Source: Streptomyces albofaciens JCM 4342
GTDB lineage: Bacteria; Actinomycetota; Actinomycetes; Streptomycetales; Streptomycetaceae
Reading direction: 5' to 3'
DNA: 64,000 nt
Assembly: GCF_008634025.1 (NCBI RefSeq)
Contig: NZ_PDCM01000002.1
Coordinates: 4,430,618-4,494,617, forward strand
In this document: positions 33,872-40,806 of the stretch, in pieces
Position numbering within the stretch: position 1 is the first letter of the stretch
Layout: the number at the start of each line of letters is the position of its first letter
The notes under the pieces: model-generated
What the model saw: only the letters and a program-made list of their open reading frames with translations
The model's database searches: none
Told to the model about the DNA's origin: nothing
Position numbers and translations under genes: made by a program

Positions 33872-34812
33872 CTAGAACAAGCTCCCCTGCCCGTCCTCCG
33901 CCCCACCCTTCGGCGCCCGCACCATCGCCGTAGTCACCCCACCCGTCGCACCCCGCAACACCCACCCCGCCAGCAACCGCGTATCCACCACGAACACCGT
34001 GGCCTCCGCCTCCGCCTCCGCTTCCGCCCCGGCCGCCGCCACCACGCCCCGCACATACAGATCCGCCCCCACCCCGCCACCACATCCCCCACGATCTCGT
34101 CCCCGGCCGCCGGTCCGTCCGCGACCTCGCCGACCCCCGCCGGAATCCGCTCCAGCCCGAACGCCTCCGTGTGATCCGTCCACGCGAACGCGGCCGGCTC
34201 CAGCGCCTCCGGCCATCCGGCCAGCCCACGCGCCGCCGTGTGCAGCCCGGCCAGGGCCGCCACCCGCTCCGGCACCGGCGGCAGCGCGGCCCGCGCCGCC
34301 CGCTTCTCCGCCTTCCCGAACCGGTCCCGTACGTCCAGGGCGCTCCCCAGCAGCGCCTCCGCACGCCGCGCGGCCATCAGCGGCCCGTGCCCCAGCCACG
34401 CGTACGTGATCGCCCCTTGCTCCACCAGGCGCGCGGCCCCGCGCCCGGCCGCCGTGATCCCCACCTTCAGCAGGCCGGGCCCGAAGTACGCGAGGTACAC
34501 GCCGTACGTACGGGGGTCGTCGGCCATCGTGTCCGCCGCCACCGAGCGCGAACGGTCCAGGCGCGCGCAGTCGGCGCACTGGTCCCGCGTGACGCCGCTG
34601 TCGACCACCGCCGCGTACGGGCAGGCGGTCCAGCGTGCGCCGCGCCGCACGCCCAGGCAGCGCCGTTCGCCCGTCAGCGCGAACGCCAGCGCCTTGCCCG
34701 CGGGCAGCGCGCTGCGCCGCCGCTCGCCGCGCCCGGGGCTGTACCACCCGAGCCCCGGCTCGGTCCCGGCCCAGCTCGGCCCCGTACACCACCAGCCACC
34801 CGGCACACTCAC
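33872..34812 (-). pseudogene. DUF2797 protein with a one-base frameshift
   Basis: The first frame encodes a typical DUF2797 protein: WWCTGPSWAGTEPGLGWYS, GERRCLGVRRGARWTACPYA, CADCARLDRSRSVAADTMADDPR (in part) and YFGPGLLKVGITAAGRGAARL, the last being the family signature. Near 34072-34078 the frame is lost. Continuation VVAGVGADLYVRGVV...ATVFVVDTRLLAGWVLRGA up to the true end (QGSLF, 33872) lies in the adjacent frame. One extra C in the CCCC run at 34072-34075 (+ strand) restores it, so this is either a sequencing/assembly error or a real homopolymer frameshift. The GTG overlaps the AraC-gene stop (GTGA). The function of DUF2797 is unknown. Confidence 0.8.
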
Positions 34813-35876
34813 TCCCCTGCACCCGCTCCCGCCCACCCGGCCGGAACGGTCCTCCCCGGAACGGTCCTCCCCGGAACGATCGTCCCCGGGGCGGCCCCGC
34901 TCCCCCTGAAAGCGCTGCGGTACGCACTCGGCGACACCCCGACCGCCGCCTGGAGGTGCTGCCGTAGCGACGCCGCCGTGCCGAAGCCCGCGTCGGCCGC
35001 CACCCGGTCCACCGGCAGTTCCGTCTCCTCCAGCAACTGCCGTGCCCGCTCGACGCGTTGCCGCGTCAGCCACTGCAACGGCGACACCCCGACCTCCTCC
35101 CGGAACCGCCGGGTGAAGGTCCGGACGCTCATCGACTCGCACGAGGCCAGGTCCCGCAGCGTCACCGGCCGGTCCAGGTGCTCCAGCGCCCAGGCGCGGG
35201 CCGCGGCCGTCGAGGAGTACTGCGGCTCGGGCACCGGACGCCGGATGTACTGGGCCTGGCCGCCCTCCCGGTGCGGCGGCACGACCGTACGCCGCGCCAC
35301 CTCATTGGCCACCGCCGCCCCGTTATCACACCTGATCATGTGCAGACACAGATCGATCCCCGAGGCGACACCGGCGGACGTCAGCACGCCGTCCTCATCC
35401 GTGTACAGCACATCCGCGTCCAGCTCGATCTCCGGAAACAGCTGCCGGAACTGCTCCGCCGACCGCCAGTGCGTGGTCGCCCGCCGCCCCTTCAGCAGCC
35501 CGGCCGCCGCCAGCACGAACGAGCCCGTACAGATGGAGGCGACCCGCACCCCCGGCCGGATGCGCGCCACCGCCCGCGCCATCTCCTCGCTCAGGCAGCC
35601 GTCCTCCGCCCCGTAGTCCTGCTCCGAGGCCGGCACCACCACGGTGTCGGCCTCCGCCAGCACCTCCGGCCCGTAGCGCACATTGACCGTGAAATCCGCG
35701 TCCGTACGAAGCTCACCCGGCTCCGCCGCGCACGTCACCACCTCGTACAGCCGCCGCCCGTCGGCCGTCTCGGCATACCCGAAGAGCCGGTGGACGATCC
35801 CCAGCTCCATCGCCAGCAGCCCGTCCCGTACCAGTACGGCGACCCGATGCCGCCCGTCCTCCGCGAAGACACCCAT
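34809..35876 (-). CDS. GlxA/DJ-1-type AraC-family regulator
   Basis: 355 aa. Residues about 10-190 form a DJ-1/PfpI (GATase1-like) domain: VAVLVRDGLLAMELGIVHRLFG and VRVASICTGSFVLAAAGLLKGRRATTHW (in part), with the nucleophile-position Cys in SICTGS. Residues about 230-330 are the AraC double HTH: RDLASCESMSVRTFTRRFREEVGVSP and VDRVAADAGFGTAASLRQHLQAAVGVSP (in part). The C-terminus has a short repeat (PGRTVPGRTVPA). Its stop overlaps the DUF2797 start. It is divergent from the quinone reductase at 36001, which it may regulate. Confidence 0.88.
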   Translation of the reverse strand: MGVFAEDGRHRVAVLVRDGLLAMELGIVHRLFGYAETADGRRLYEVVTCAAEPGELRTDADFTVNVRYGPEVLAEADTVVVPASEQDYGAEDGCLSEEMARAVARIRPGVRVASICTGSFVLAAAGLLKGRRATTHWRSAEQFRQLFPEIELDADVLYTDEDGVLTSAGVASGIDLCLHMIRCDNGAAVANEVARRTVVPPHREGGQAQYIRRPVPEPQYSSTAAARAWALEHLDRPVTLRDLASCESMSVRTFTRRFREEVGVSPLQWLTRQRVERARQLLEETELPVDRVAADAGFGTAASLRQHLQAAVGVSPSAYRSAFRGSGAAPGTIVPGRTVPGRTVPAGWAGAGAGE

Positions 35877-36000
35877 GGCCCGATCCTGACACATGCTGGC
35901 CATCCGGCCACTCGTCCGGCCATGGCCACCACCCGCAAGATCGACCCAACGGATCCGTTCATCCCTCCGCCCCTCTACCCGAACTCCGAAAGGCATCCCC

Positions 36001-36783
36001 ATGAAGGTCCTGTGGCTCGCGGCCCACCCCGAAGAGCGCTCCCTGAACGGCTCCCTCAAGGACGAAGGCGTGCGCGCCCTGCGCGACAACGGCCACGAGG
36101 TCCAGGTCTCCGACCTCTACGCCATGAAGTGGAACCCGGTCGTCGACGCCGACGACTTCGACCACCCCTCCGACGAGCGCCTGCACATCAGCGGTGCCGC
36201 CGAACGCGCCCTCGGCAACGGCACGTTGAGCCCCGACATCCGCGCCGAGCAGGAGAAGGTCACCTGGGCCGACACCCTGATCGTGCAGTTCCCGCTCTGG
36301 TGGTACGGCATGCCCGCCATCCTGAAGGGCTGGTTCGACCGCGTCTTCGTCAAGGGCTTCGGGTACGGCTTCAGCGACCCCGACACCGGGGCCACGCTCC
36401 GTTACGGCGACGGCCCGCTGACCGGCAAGCGCGCCATGGCCGTGGTCACCGCGGGCGCCCGTCCCGGCACCCTCGGCCCGCGCGGCGTCAACGGCGACCT
36501 CAACGACCTGCTCTTCCCCCTCCACCACGGCACCTTCTGGTACACGGGTATGAGCGCCGTCCCGCCGTTCCTGGTCTCCTCGGCCGACCGCATGACCCCC
36601 GCCGGCTTCGAGGACACCGCCGCCCGGCTCCGCACCCGCCTCCTGGAGATCCCCTCGACCCCGCCGCTTCCCTTCCGCCGCCAGAACTCCCCCGACTACG
36701 ACCCGGAGACCCTCACCCTCCGCCCCGACCTCGCCCCGGACCTCACCGGCCCGGCCATCCACTACACCGACGCCGCCCGGTAA
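36001..36783 (+). CDS. NAD(P)H dehydrogenase (quinone)-type flavoprotein
   Basis: 260-aa Flavodoxin_2 enzyme related to MdaB/NQO1. It shows KVLWLAAHPEERSLNGSLKDE, then TLIVQFPLWWYGMPAILKGWFDRVFVKGFGYGF (in part), the QFPLWWYGxPAxLKGWxDRV signature of FAD-binding quinone reductases. It should carry out two-electron reduction of quinones with NAD(P)H. It is divergent from the GlxA-type regulator and followed by a strong terminator. Confidence 0.9.
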   Translation: MKVLWLAAHPEERSLNGSLKDEGVRALRDNGHEVQVSDLYAMKWNPVVDADDFDHPSDERLHISGAAERALGNGTLSPDIRAEQEKVTWADTLIVQFPLWWYGMPAILKGWFDRVFVKGFGYGFSDPDTGATLRYGDGPLTGKRAMAVVTAGARPGTLGPRGVNGDLNDLLFPLHHGTFWYTGMSAVPPFLVSSADRMTPAGFEDTAARLRTRLLEIPSTPPLPFRRQNSPDYDPETLTLRPDLAPDLTGPAIHYTDAAR

Positions 36784-36801
36784 GCCCGTGCACAGAAAAA
36801 A

Positions 36802-36838
36802 AGACCGGTCCGGCACGTTCAACGTGCCGGACCGGTCT
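36802..36838. terminator. Bidirectional terminator
   Basis: A perfect 18-bp inverted repeat (36802-36819 with 36821-36838), preceded by an A-run, lies between the quinone reductase and tRNA-fMet. It serves both converging transcripts; the A-run reads as a U-run for the tRNA transcript. Confidence 0.9.
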
Positions 36839-36844
36839 GCGCAG

Positions 36845-36918
36845 TAGCGGGGACAGGATTTGAACCTGCGACCTCTGGGTTATGAGCCCAGCGAGCTACC
36901 GAGCTGCTCCACCCCGCG
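36845..36918 (-). tRNA. tRNA-fMet (initiator, CAT)
   Basis: 74 nt without encoded CCA. The cloverleaf begins CGCGGGG and ends CCCCGCTA, giving the C1-A72 mismatch characteristic of initiator tRNA. The anticodon loop is CTCATAA and the T arm is GGTTCAAATCC. Three G-C pairs (GGG/CCC) flank the anticodon loop, another initiator feature. Confidence 0.95.
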
Positions 36919-37047
36919 TCGGTGACCCTGACTGTACGCCACCCACGCCCCCATGGGAAATCGTCGGCCCGCCGGCCTCCACGGCACCGTCCGGCCCGAC
37001 GCTCGCGTCAGCCGGGTGAGCACCGAGGCGACCGGCGTCGCCCTCGC

Positions 37048-37100
37048 CTGCCTTCGCCCTACGTGCCCGACCTCAATCCGGCCAAGGGCGCCTGGTCCCA
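37048..37100 (+). mobile_element. IS630-family transposase fragment
   Basis: The + frame reads LPSPYVPDLNPAKGAWSH, the conserved third DDE motif of IS630 transposases (canonical LPxYAPxLNPxExxW), with Glu replaced by Lys. Upstream and downstream sequence in this frame is not transposase-like, so only a scrap of about 18 codons remains. It overlaps the end of the secreted toxin-like gene on the other strand. Confidence 0.6.
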
Positions 37101-38096
37101 CTGCTCCCAGTTCAGCCGCGGCGGCAGCACACTGTTCGGCCTACTGGTTCTCGTCGTTTCCCACGGCAGCTTCACCGGGCACACCGTCTCCGTGGATGTA
37201 TAGAAGACAAGTGCCGGTTTTTTGTCAGGGGCGTAGCGTACGAGCATCTCACCTCCTGAGGGCCTGTGCCGGTTGACGATGTCATTGCACATTTTCTTCT
37301 CGAAGCCCGGCTGCGGCTTCCAGTACATGTGCGCACCGTGCATCACCGCCATGTTTCCCTGCTTCAGGCTGGCGACCGCGTTGTCGTAGGCGGCTTGTGT
37401 AGCGAGCCGCTTCTCCCCTTTCGCGTCCTTGATGTCGAAGATGTCGTGGTCACCCGTGAAAGGAGCCCACTTATAAGTGTTCTTCGGGTTCCCGCACGGA
37501 TCCGGGTTGTTGACCTTTTTTCCCCCGGAGTACGTCCCGCACACCACCCCCTCGTGAATCTTGATTTTATTATTTTTGACCAGTTCAGCCATCTTTGCCT
37601 TCAGCTGGTCATACTCTTCCTTCCGCTGAGCGAACCGCTTCTTCAGCTTCTCCGGCGCCCCCTTACCAGGATCCTTCGGAGAGAAGAACCCCACTGTCCC
37701 CACAAAGGCCTTCTTCATGCCGAGCTGAACATCATACGAGTTGATCGTCTTGGCCTTCAGGAACTCCGGCTTGGGCAGCGCCTTGCCGCTTTTCAGCCAG
37801 GGCACCGAGTCGGGGTTTCCCGGCCGGATGTCAATCGTGTAGCGATGCTTGGCCTCATTGACCCATTTCCTGAACTTCTCCTGATTTGTTTTCGGGATGC
37901 CGCACGCTTTCTCGATGTTGTCGTGGGTTGCGGCGCCCTTACAGACGACATCGTCCGCGACGGCCGAGTCCGTGTGCGCGGGAGACGCGCCCACCGCGGA
38001 TGACGGGACCGCGAAGACCGTGAAAGCTGACGTGCAGGCTGCGGCCGCAACCAGCATGCCTTTGTTCCGACGGGGGTGCTCGGTGCTGACGGTCAT
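37059..38096 (-). CDS. Secreted protein resembling edema-factor/CyaA/ExoY nucleotidyl cyclases
   Basis: 345 aa with a Sec signal peptide (residues 1-37). The mature part matches the edema factor catalytic scheme by eye. The segment is KFRKWVNEAKHRYTIDIRPGN with Arg91, and SGKALPKPEFLKAKTINSYD supplies Lys109 and Lys116, seven residues apart as K346 and K353 are in EF. TGDHDIFDI holds Asp216 and Asp218 (EF TADYDLFA, D491/D493), and VMHGAHMYW holds His253 (EF VNHGTE, H577). The regulatory/calmodulin-responsive insertions of EF and CyaA are absent. Codon use and G+C are clearly lower than in neighbours, and it sits between two tRNAs beside an IS630 fragment, suggesting transfer. The last 15 or so codons read through the IS fragment antisense, so the original C-terminus may be altered. 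Activity is unproven. Confidence 0.7.
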   Translation of the reverse strand: MTVSTEHPRRNKGMLVAAAACTSAFTVFAVPSSAVGASPAHTDSAVADDVVCKGAATHDNIEKACGIPKTNQEKFRKWVNEAKHRYTIDIRPGNPDSVPWLKSGKALPKPEFLKAKTINSYDVQLGMKKAFVGTVGFFSPKDPGKGAPEKLKKRFAQRKEEYDQLKAKMAELVKNNKIKIHEGVVCGTYSGGKKVNNPDPCGNPKNTYKWAPFTGDHDIFDIKDAKGEKRLATQAAYDNAVASLKQGNMAVMHGAHMYWKPQPGFEKKMCNDIVNRHRPSGGEMLVRYAPDKKPALVFYTSTETVCPVKLPWETTRTSRPNSVLPPRLNWEQWDQAPLAGLRSGT

Positions 38097-38376
38097 AGGT
38101 GACCTCTCTGTTTCTGCCCCCCTAGGGCATCCACGGGAAGCAAGGCACTCATCACCGTTCCGCGCCACGAAACCCGTGCGTACCGGCAACCGCATACAGC
38201 TCTCGTCGCCGGTCGTGACCAGGCAAACACACAGAGAAAGCCGACGCTCGCCGAGAAGAGCCGCTACACCGCAACGGCCGTCGGCCAACAGAGAACCGGC
38301 CCGTGGCACCGGGCCGCTGCCGCACGGCACGACAAAGCCCCCGTCCGGATGACCCGGCGGGGGCTTTGACCTGCTG

Positions 38377-38449
38377 TGCGCTCGGCAGGATTCGAACCTG
38401 CAACCTTCTGATCCGTAGTCAGATGCTCTATCCGTTAAGCTACGAGCGC
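38377..38449 (-). tRNA. tRNA-Arg (ACG)
   Basis: 73 nt. The acceptor stem GCGCTCG pairs with CGAGCGC, the anticodon stem is TCTGA/TCAGA with loop CTACGGA, and the T arm is GGTTCGAATCC. The 277-bp stretch between this tRNA and the toxin-like gene contains no other recognisable feature. Confidence 0.95.
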
Positions 38450-38581
38450 TTGGCTTCCCGGCGGTTTTTCTGGCCGGTCGGCGTTGCAGAAAGAACATTA
38501 CACGAACCACGCCGTGAGGCGAAATCCGACTGCCCCACCCCCTCTGACCTGCGGAAACGTCCTGGTGGTGGCGGGCGGGGG

Positions 38582-39301
38582 CTACTCGGGCCAGGCGGCG
38601 GCCTCGATGATCCGTACGAAGTTCGGGCGGATGTAGTCCGGATCGAAGCGGGCCAGGACGTCGGCCTTGACGTTGCCGAAGGTGGTCTCCGGGCGGTGGG
38701 CGATGCCCTGGTGGAAGGCCCGGAGGATGCGGCGCTTGAAGTCGGGGCGGGGGTGGGCCGTGAGGATCTCGTCGCGGGTATCCGGCGGGAGGGTGTCGTA
38801 GCCGATGCCGAGGACGTCGAGTTCGACGCCGACGGTGACCAGGGCGATCTCCGGGGCCATGCGGTGCGGGATCTCCGGCGTGGTGTGCAGGGCGATGGCC
38901 TCCCAGGCGAGGCGGGCGCGGTCCGCCGGGACGCCGTGGGCGGTCAGGAAGCGGCGGGCCTCGTCGGCGCCGTCCAGCTCGAAGCGCTGGTGGGAAGCGC
39001 GGTAGCGCTCGGTCAGGCCGAGGTCGTGGAAGAGGGCGCCGACGTAGAGGAGCTCCGCGTCGAAGGCCAGGTCCCGCTCGCGGCCGTGCCGGGCGCCGAA
39101 GAGGTAGACCCGGCGGGAGTGGTGGTAGATCAGCTCGTCGGTGGTGTCCCGGATCAGCTCGGTGGCCTCCCGGGCCAGCTTGCTGTCGGGGATGGGGATG
39201 CCGGCGATGTGGGTGTGGGTGGTGTGCGCGGTGTGGGTGGCGCGGCGGGTGGCGGTGGGGTCGTCCGGGGCGGGGGGTGTCTGGTCGCGGTCGCTCGTCA
39301 T
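38582..39301 (-). CDS. HD-domain protein
   Basis: 239 aa of the HD superfamily metal-dependent phosphohydrolases. The first His is in IYHHSRRVYLFG, the HD pair is in YVGALFHDLGLTERY, and the later conserved region WEAIALHTTPEIPHRMAPEIALVTVGVELDVLG (in part) carries additional metal ligands. This is the cyanamide-hydratase-like subgroup. The substrate is not predictable. The start is chosen at the ATG; longer frames upstream run through a tandem repeat. Confidence 0.85.
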   Translation of the reverse strand: MTSDRDQTPPAPDDPTATRRATHTAHTTHTHIAGIPIPDSKLAREATELIRDTTDELIYHHSRRVYLFGARHGRERDLAFDAELLYVGALFHDLGLTERYRASHQRFELDGADEARRFLTAHGVPADRARLAWEAIALHTTPEIPHRMAPEIALVTVGVELDVLGIGYDTLPPDTRDEILTAHPRPDFKRRILRAFHQGIAHRPETTFGNVKADVLARFDPDYIRPNFVRIIEAAAWPE

Positions 39302-39368
39302 GGCACCAGGGTGGCGGGGACACCGGTGCGTGCGCCTGTGCTGTTCCGGCCAGGTACGGGGCGAAGGG

Positions 39369-39494
39369 GGCGGCGGCCGTCGGAGGCGGCGGCCGTCGGG
39401 CGGCGGCCCTCGGAGGTGGCGGCCCTCGGAGGTGGCGGCCCTCGGAGGCGGCGGCCCTCGGAGGCGGCGGCCATCGGAGGCGGCGGCCGTCGGA
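39369..39494. repeat. 16-bp tandem repeat, about eight units
   Basis: Units related to GGCGGCCCTCGGAGGT recur every 16 bp. Because the unit is not a multiple of three, the array cycles through all reading frames, so it is not coding. It lies between tRNA-Ser and the HD-domain gene start. Confidence 0.8.
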
Positions 39495-39600
39495 TGCGAA
39501 CGGCTGGTTCGGTGCGGCGCCCTGCGGCGGATTGGGTGCGGCATGCGGGCGTGAACGCGGACGTACGGCTGGGAATGCGGACGTACGGGTGGAAAGCGTC

Positions 39601-39627
39601 AGGCCCCGGTCGTGGTGACCGGGGCCT
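39601..39627 (-). terminator. Terminator of tRNA-Ser
   Basis: AGGCCCCGGTC (39601-39611) and GACCGGGGCCT (39617-39627) form a perfect 11-bp hairpin 12 bp after the tRNA-Ser 3' end. Confidence 0.8.
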
Positions 39628-39639
39628 GACGAAACAGAG

Positions 39640-39730
39640 CGGAGGCGGAGGGATTTGAACCCTCGATGGGCTTTAAAACCCAAACCGCATTAGCAGTGCG
39701 GCGCCATAGACCGGACTAGGCGACGCCTCC
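39640..39730 (-). tRNA. tRNA-Ser (GCT)
   Basis: 91 nt with the long variable arm of class II tRNAs. The acceptor stem GGAGGCG pairs with CGCCTCC, the anticodon loop is CTGCTAA, and the T arm is GGTTCAAATCC. Confidence 0.95.
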
Positions 39731-40112
39731 ACACACCTCGATCGCGCGTGAGCGCGATGTGGCGTGACCAGATGATGGCACAGCACCGTGCGCTGTCACC
39801 AATCGACCCCTACGGTACTCGGCCCACGGGCCGCCCGGCAAAGGTATTCGGAGGGTGGTTCGGCAGCGGCTCGGGCGCTCCGGCCCGGCCGCCCGGTGGA
39901 TCGAACACGGCCCAAACAGCGGCCGGGCGGGCGGTGTCGCGCAACGTCGTGCCCGGGGGCGCGTTAGACGCAGCGGGAGCTGCGGGGAGGGGACGGGTCC
40001 CGGCGGAAACGCTTCCGCCCCGGTCCCGGCCCGGCCCCGGCTCTGTCCCCGTACCCACATCCGTACCCGTACCCCCGTGGTACGCCGTACCCCGTACCCC
40101 CTGGAGTCCGCG
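39731..40112. other. Intergenic region before the SSI-like gene
   Basis: 382 bp that hold the tRNA-Ser promoter (- strand) and the leader of the SSI-like gene. Between 40048 and 40100 the hexamer CGTACC recurs irregularly. I see no gene. Confidence 0.4.
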
Positions 40113-40613
40113 ATGCCCCACCGCCGGCTGTCCCGCTTCGCCACGGCTGCCCTCACCGCCACCGCCACCGTCACCACCACCGCCGCCCTCGCCCTGACGG
40201 GCCCGGTCGCCGCGGCCGCCCCCGCCGATGTCGCTGTCGGATCCCCGTCCGTGACGGCGCCGATCCCTCTGCTGCCCCGCTCCTCCGACCACCTCACGGT
40301 CACCGTCAGCGGCACCGGGAAGGCGGCCAAGGACGGTACGTACGAGCTGTACTGCCACCCGGCCCGGGGCACCCACACCGACGCGCGCGGTGCCTGCGAC
40401 AAGCTCGACAGTCTGACCCGTTGGGGCAAGGACCTGTTCGCGGGTGTGCCCAAGGGGAGCCGGTGCACGATGCAGTACGGCGGGCCCGCGACCGCGCGGA
40501 TCACCGGTACCTGGGCGGGGCGCACGGTGAACGCCCAGTTCAAGCGCACCGACGGATGTGAGATCGGCCGCTGGGACCGGTTCGTACCGGTGCTGCCCGC
40601 GGTCGCTTCGTGA
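40113..40613 (+). CDS. Subtilisin-inhibitor-like (SSI family) protein
   Basis: 166 aa. The signal peptide is residues 1-36 (ending VAAAA). The SSI fold is shown by YELYCHPARGTHTDARGACDKL (Cys81, Cys95; in part), the reactive-loop segment SRCTMQYGGP (Cys118, P1 candidate Met120) and RTVNAQFKRTDGCEIGRWDRF (Cys149; in part), giving the two disulfides of the family. It should inhibit subtilisin/trypsin-like secreted proteases. GGAG precedes the ATG. The mature N-terminus carries an extension with Pro and Ser compared with classical SSI. Confidence 0.88.
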   Translation: MPHRRLSRFATAALTATATVTTTAALALTGPVAAAAPADVAVGSPSVTAPIPLLPRSSDHLTVTVSGTGKAAKDGTYELYCHPARGTHTDARGACDKLDSLTRWGKDLFAGVPKGSRCTMQYGGPATARITGTWAGRTVNAQFKRTDGCEIGRWDRFVPVLPAVAS

Positions 40614-40806
40614 CGGAGAAGCGGGCCAGTTCAGGACGCGGGGCACATGTCGGGCGTGCCACGAGTCGCACAATCCCGTGGCACTACCTCCTCGTCATCC
40701 GTCTCCGCGTCCTCATCCGCTGCCCGTAGACTCCCTTCCAGTGACCCGCCACGGATGTGTCGGCGAACTCGGCAAGGTGCGGTAACTGCAGGGAGGAAGC
40801 GTCGTC

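Noticed and set aside
37048..37203. A functional IS630 transposase gene beside tRNA-fMet
   Set aside because: Only about 18 recognisable codons remain, without terminal inverted repeats or the other catalytic motifs.
36845..39730. tRNA genes as the attachment site of the prophage
   Set aside because: The prophage begins more than 7 kb away and uses a serine integrase, which usually targets protein-gene or intergenic sites rather than tRNAs.
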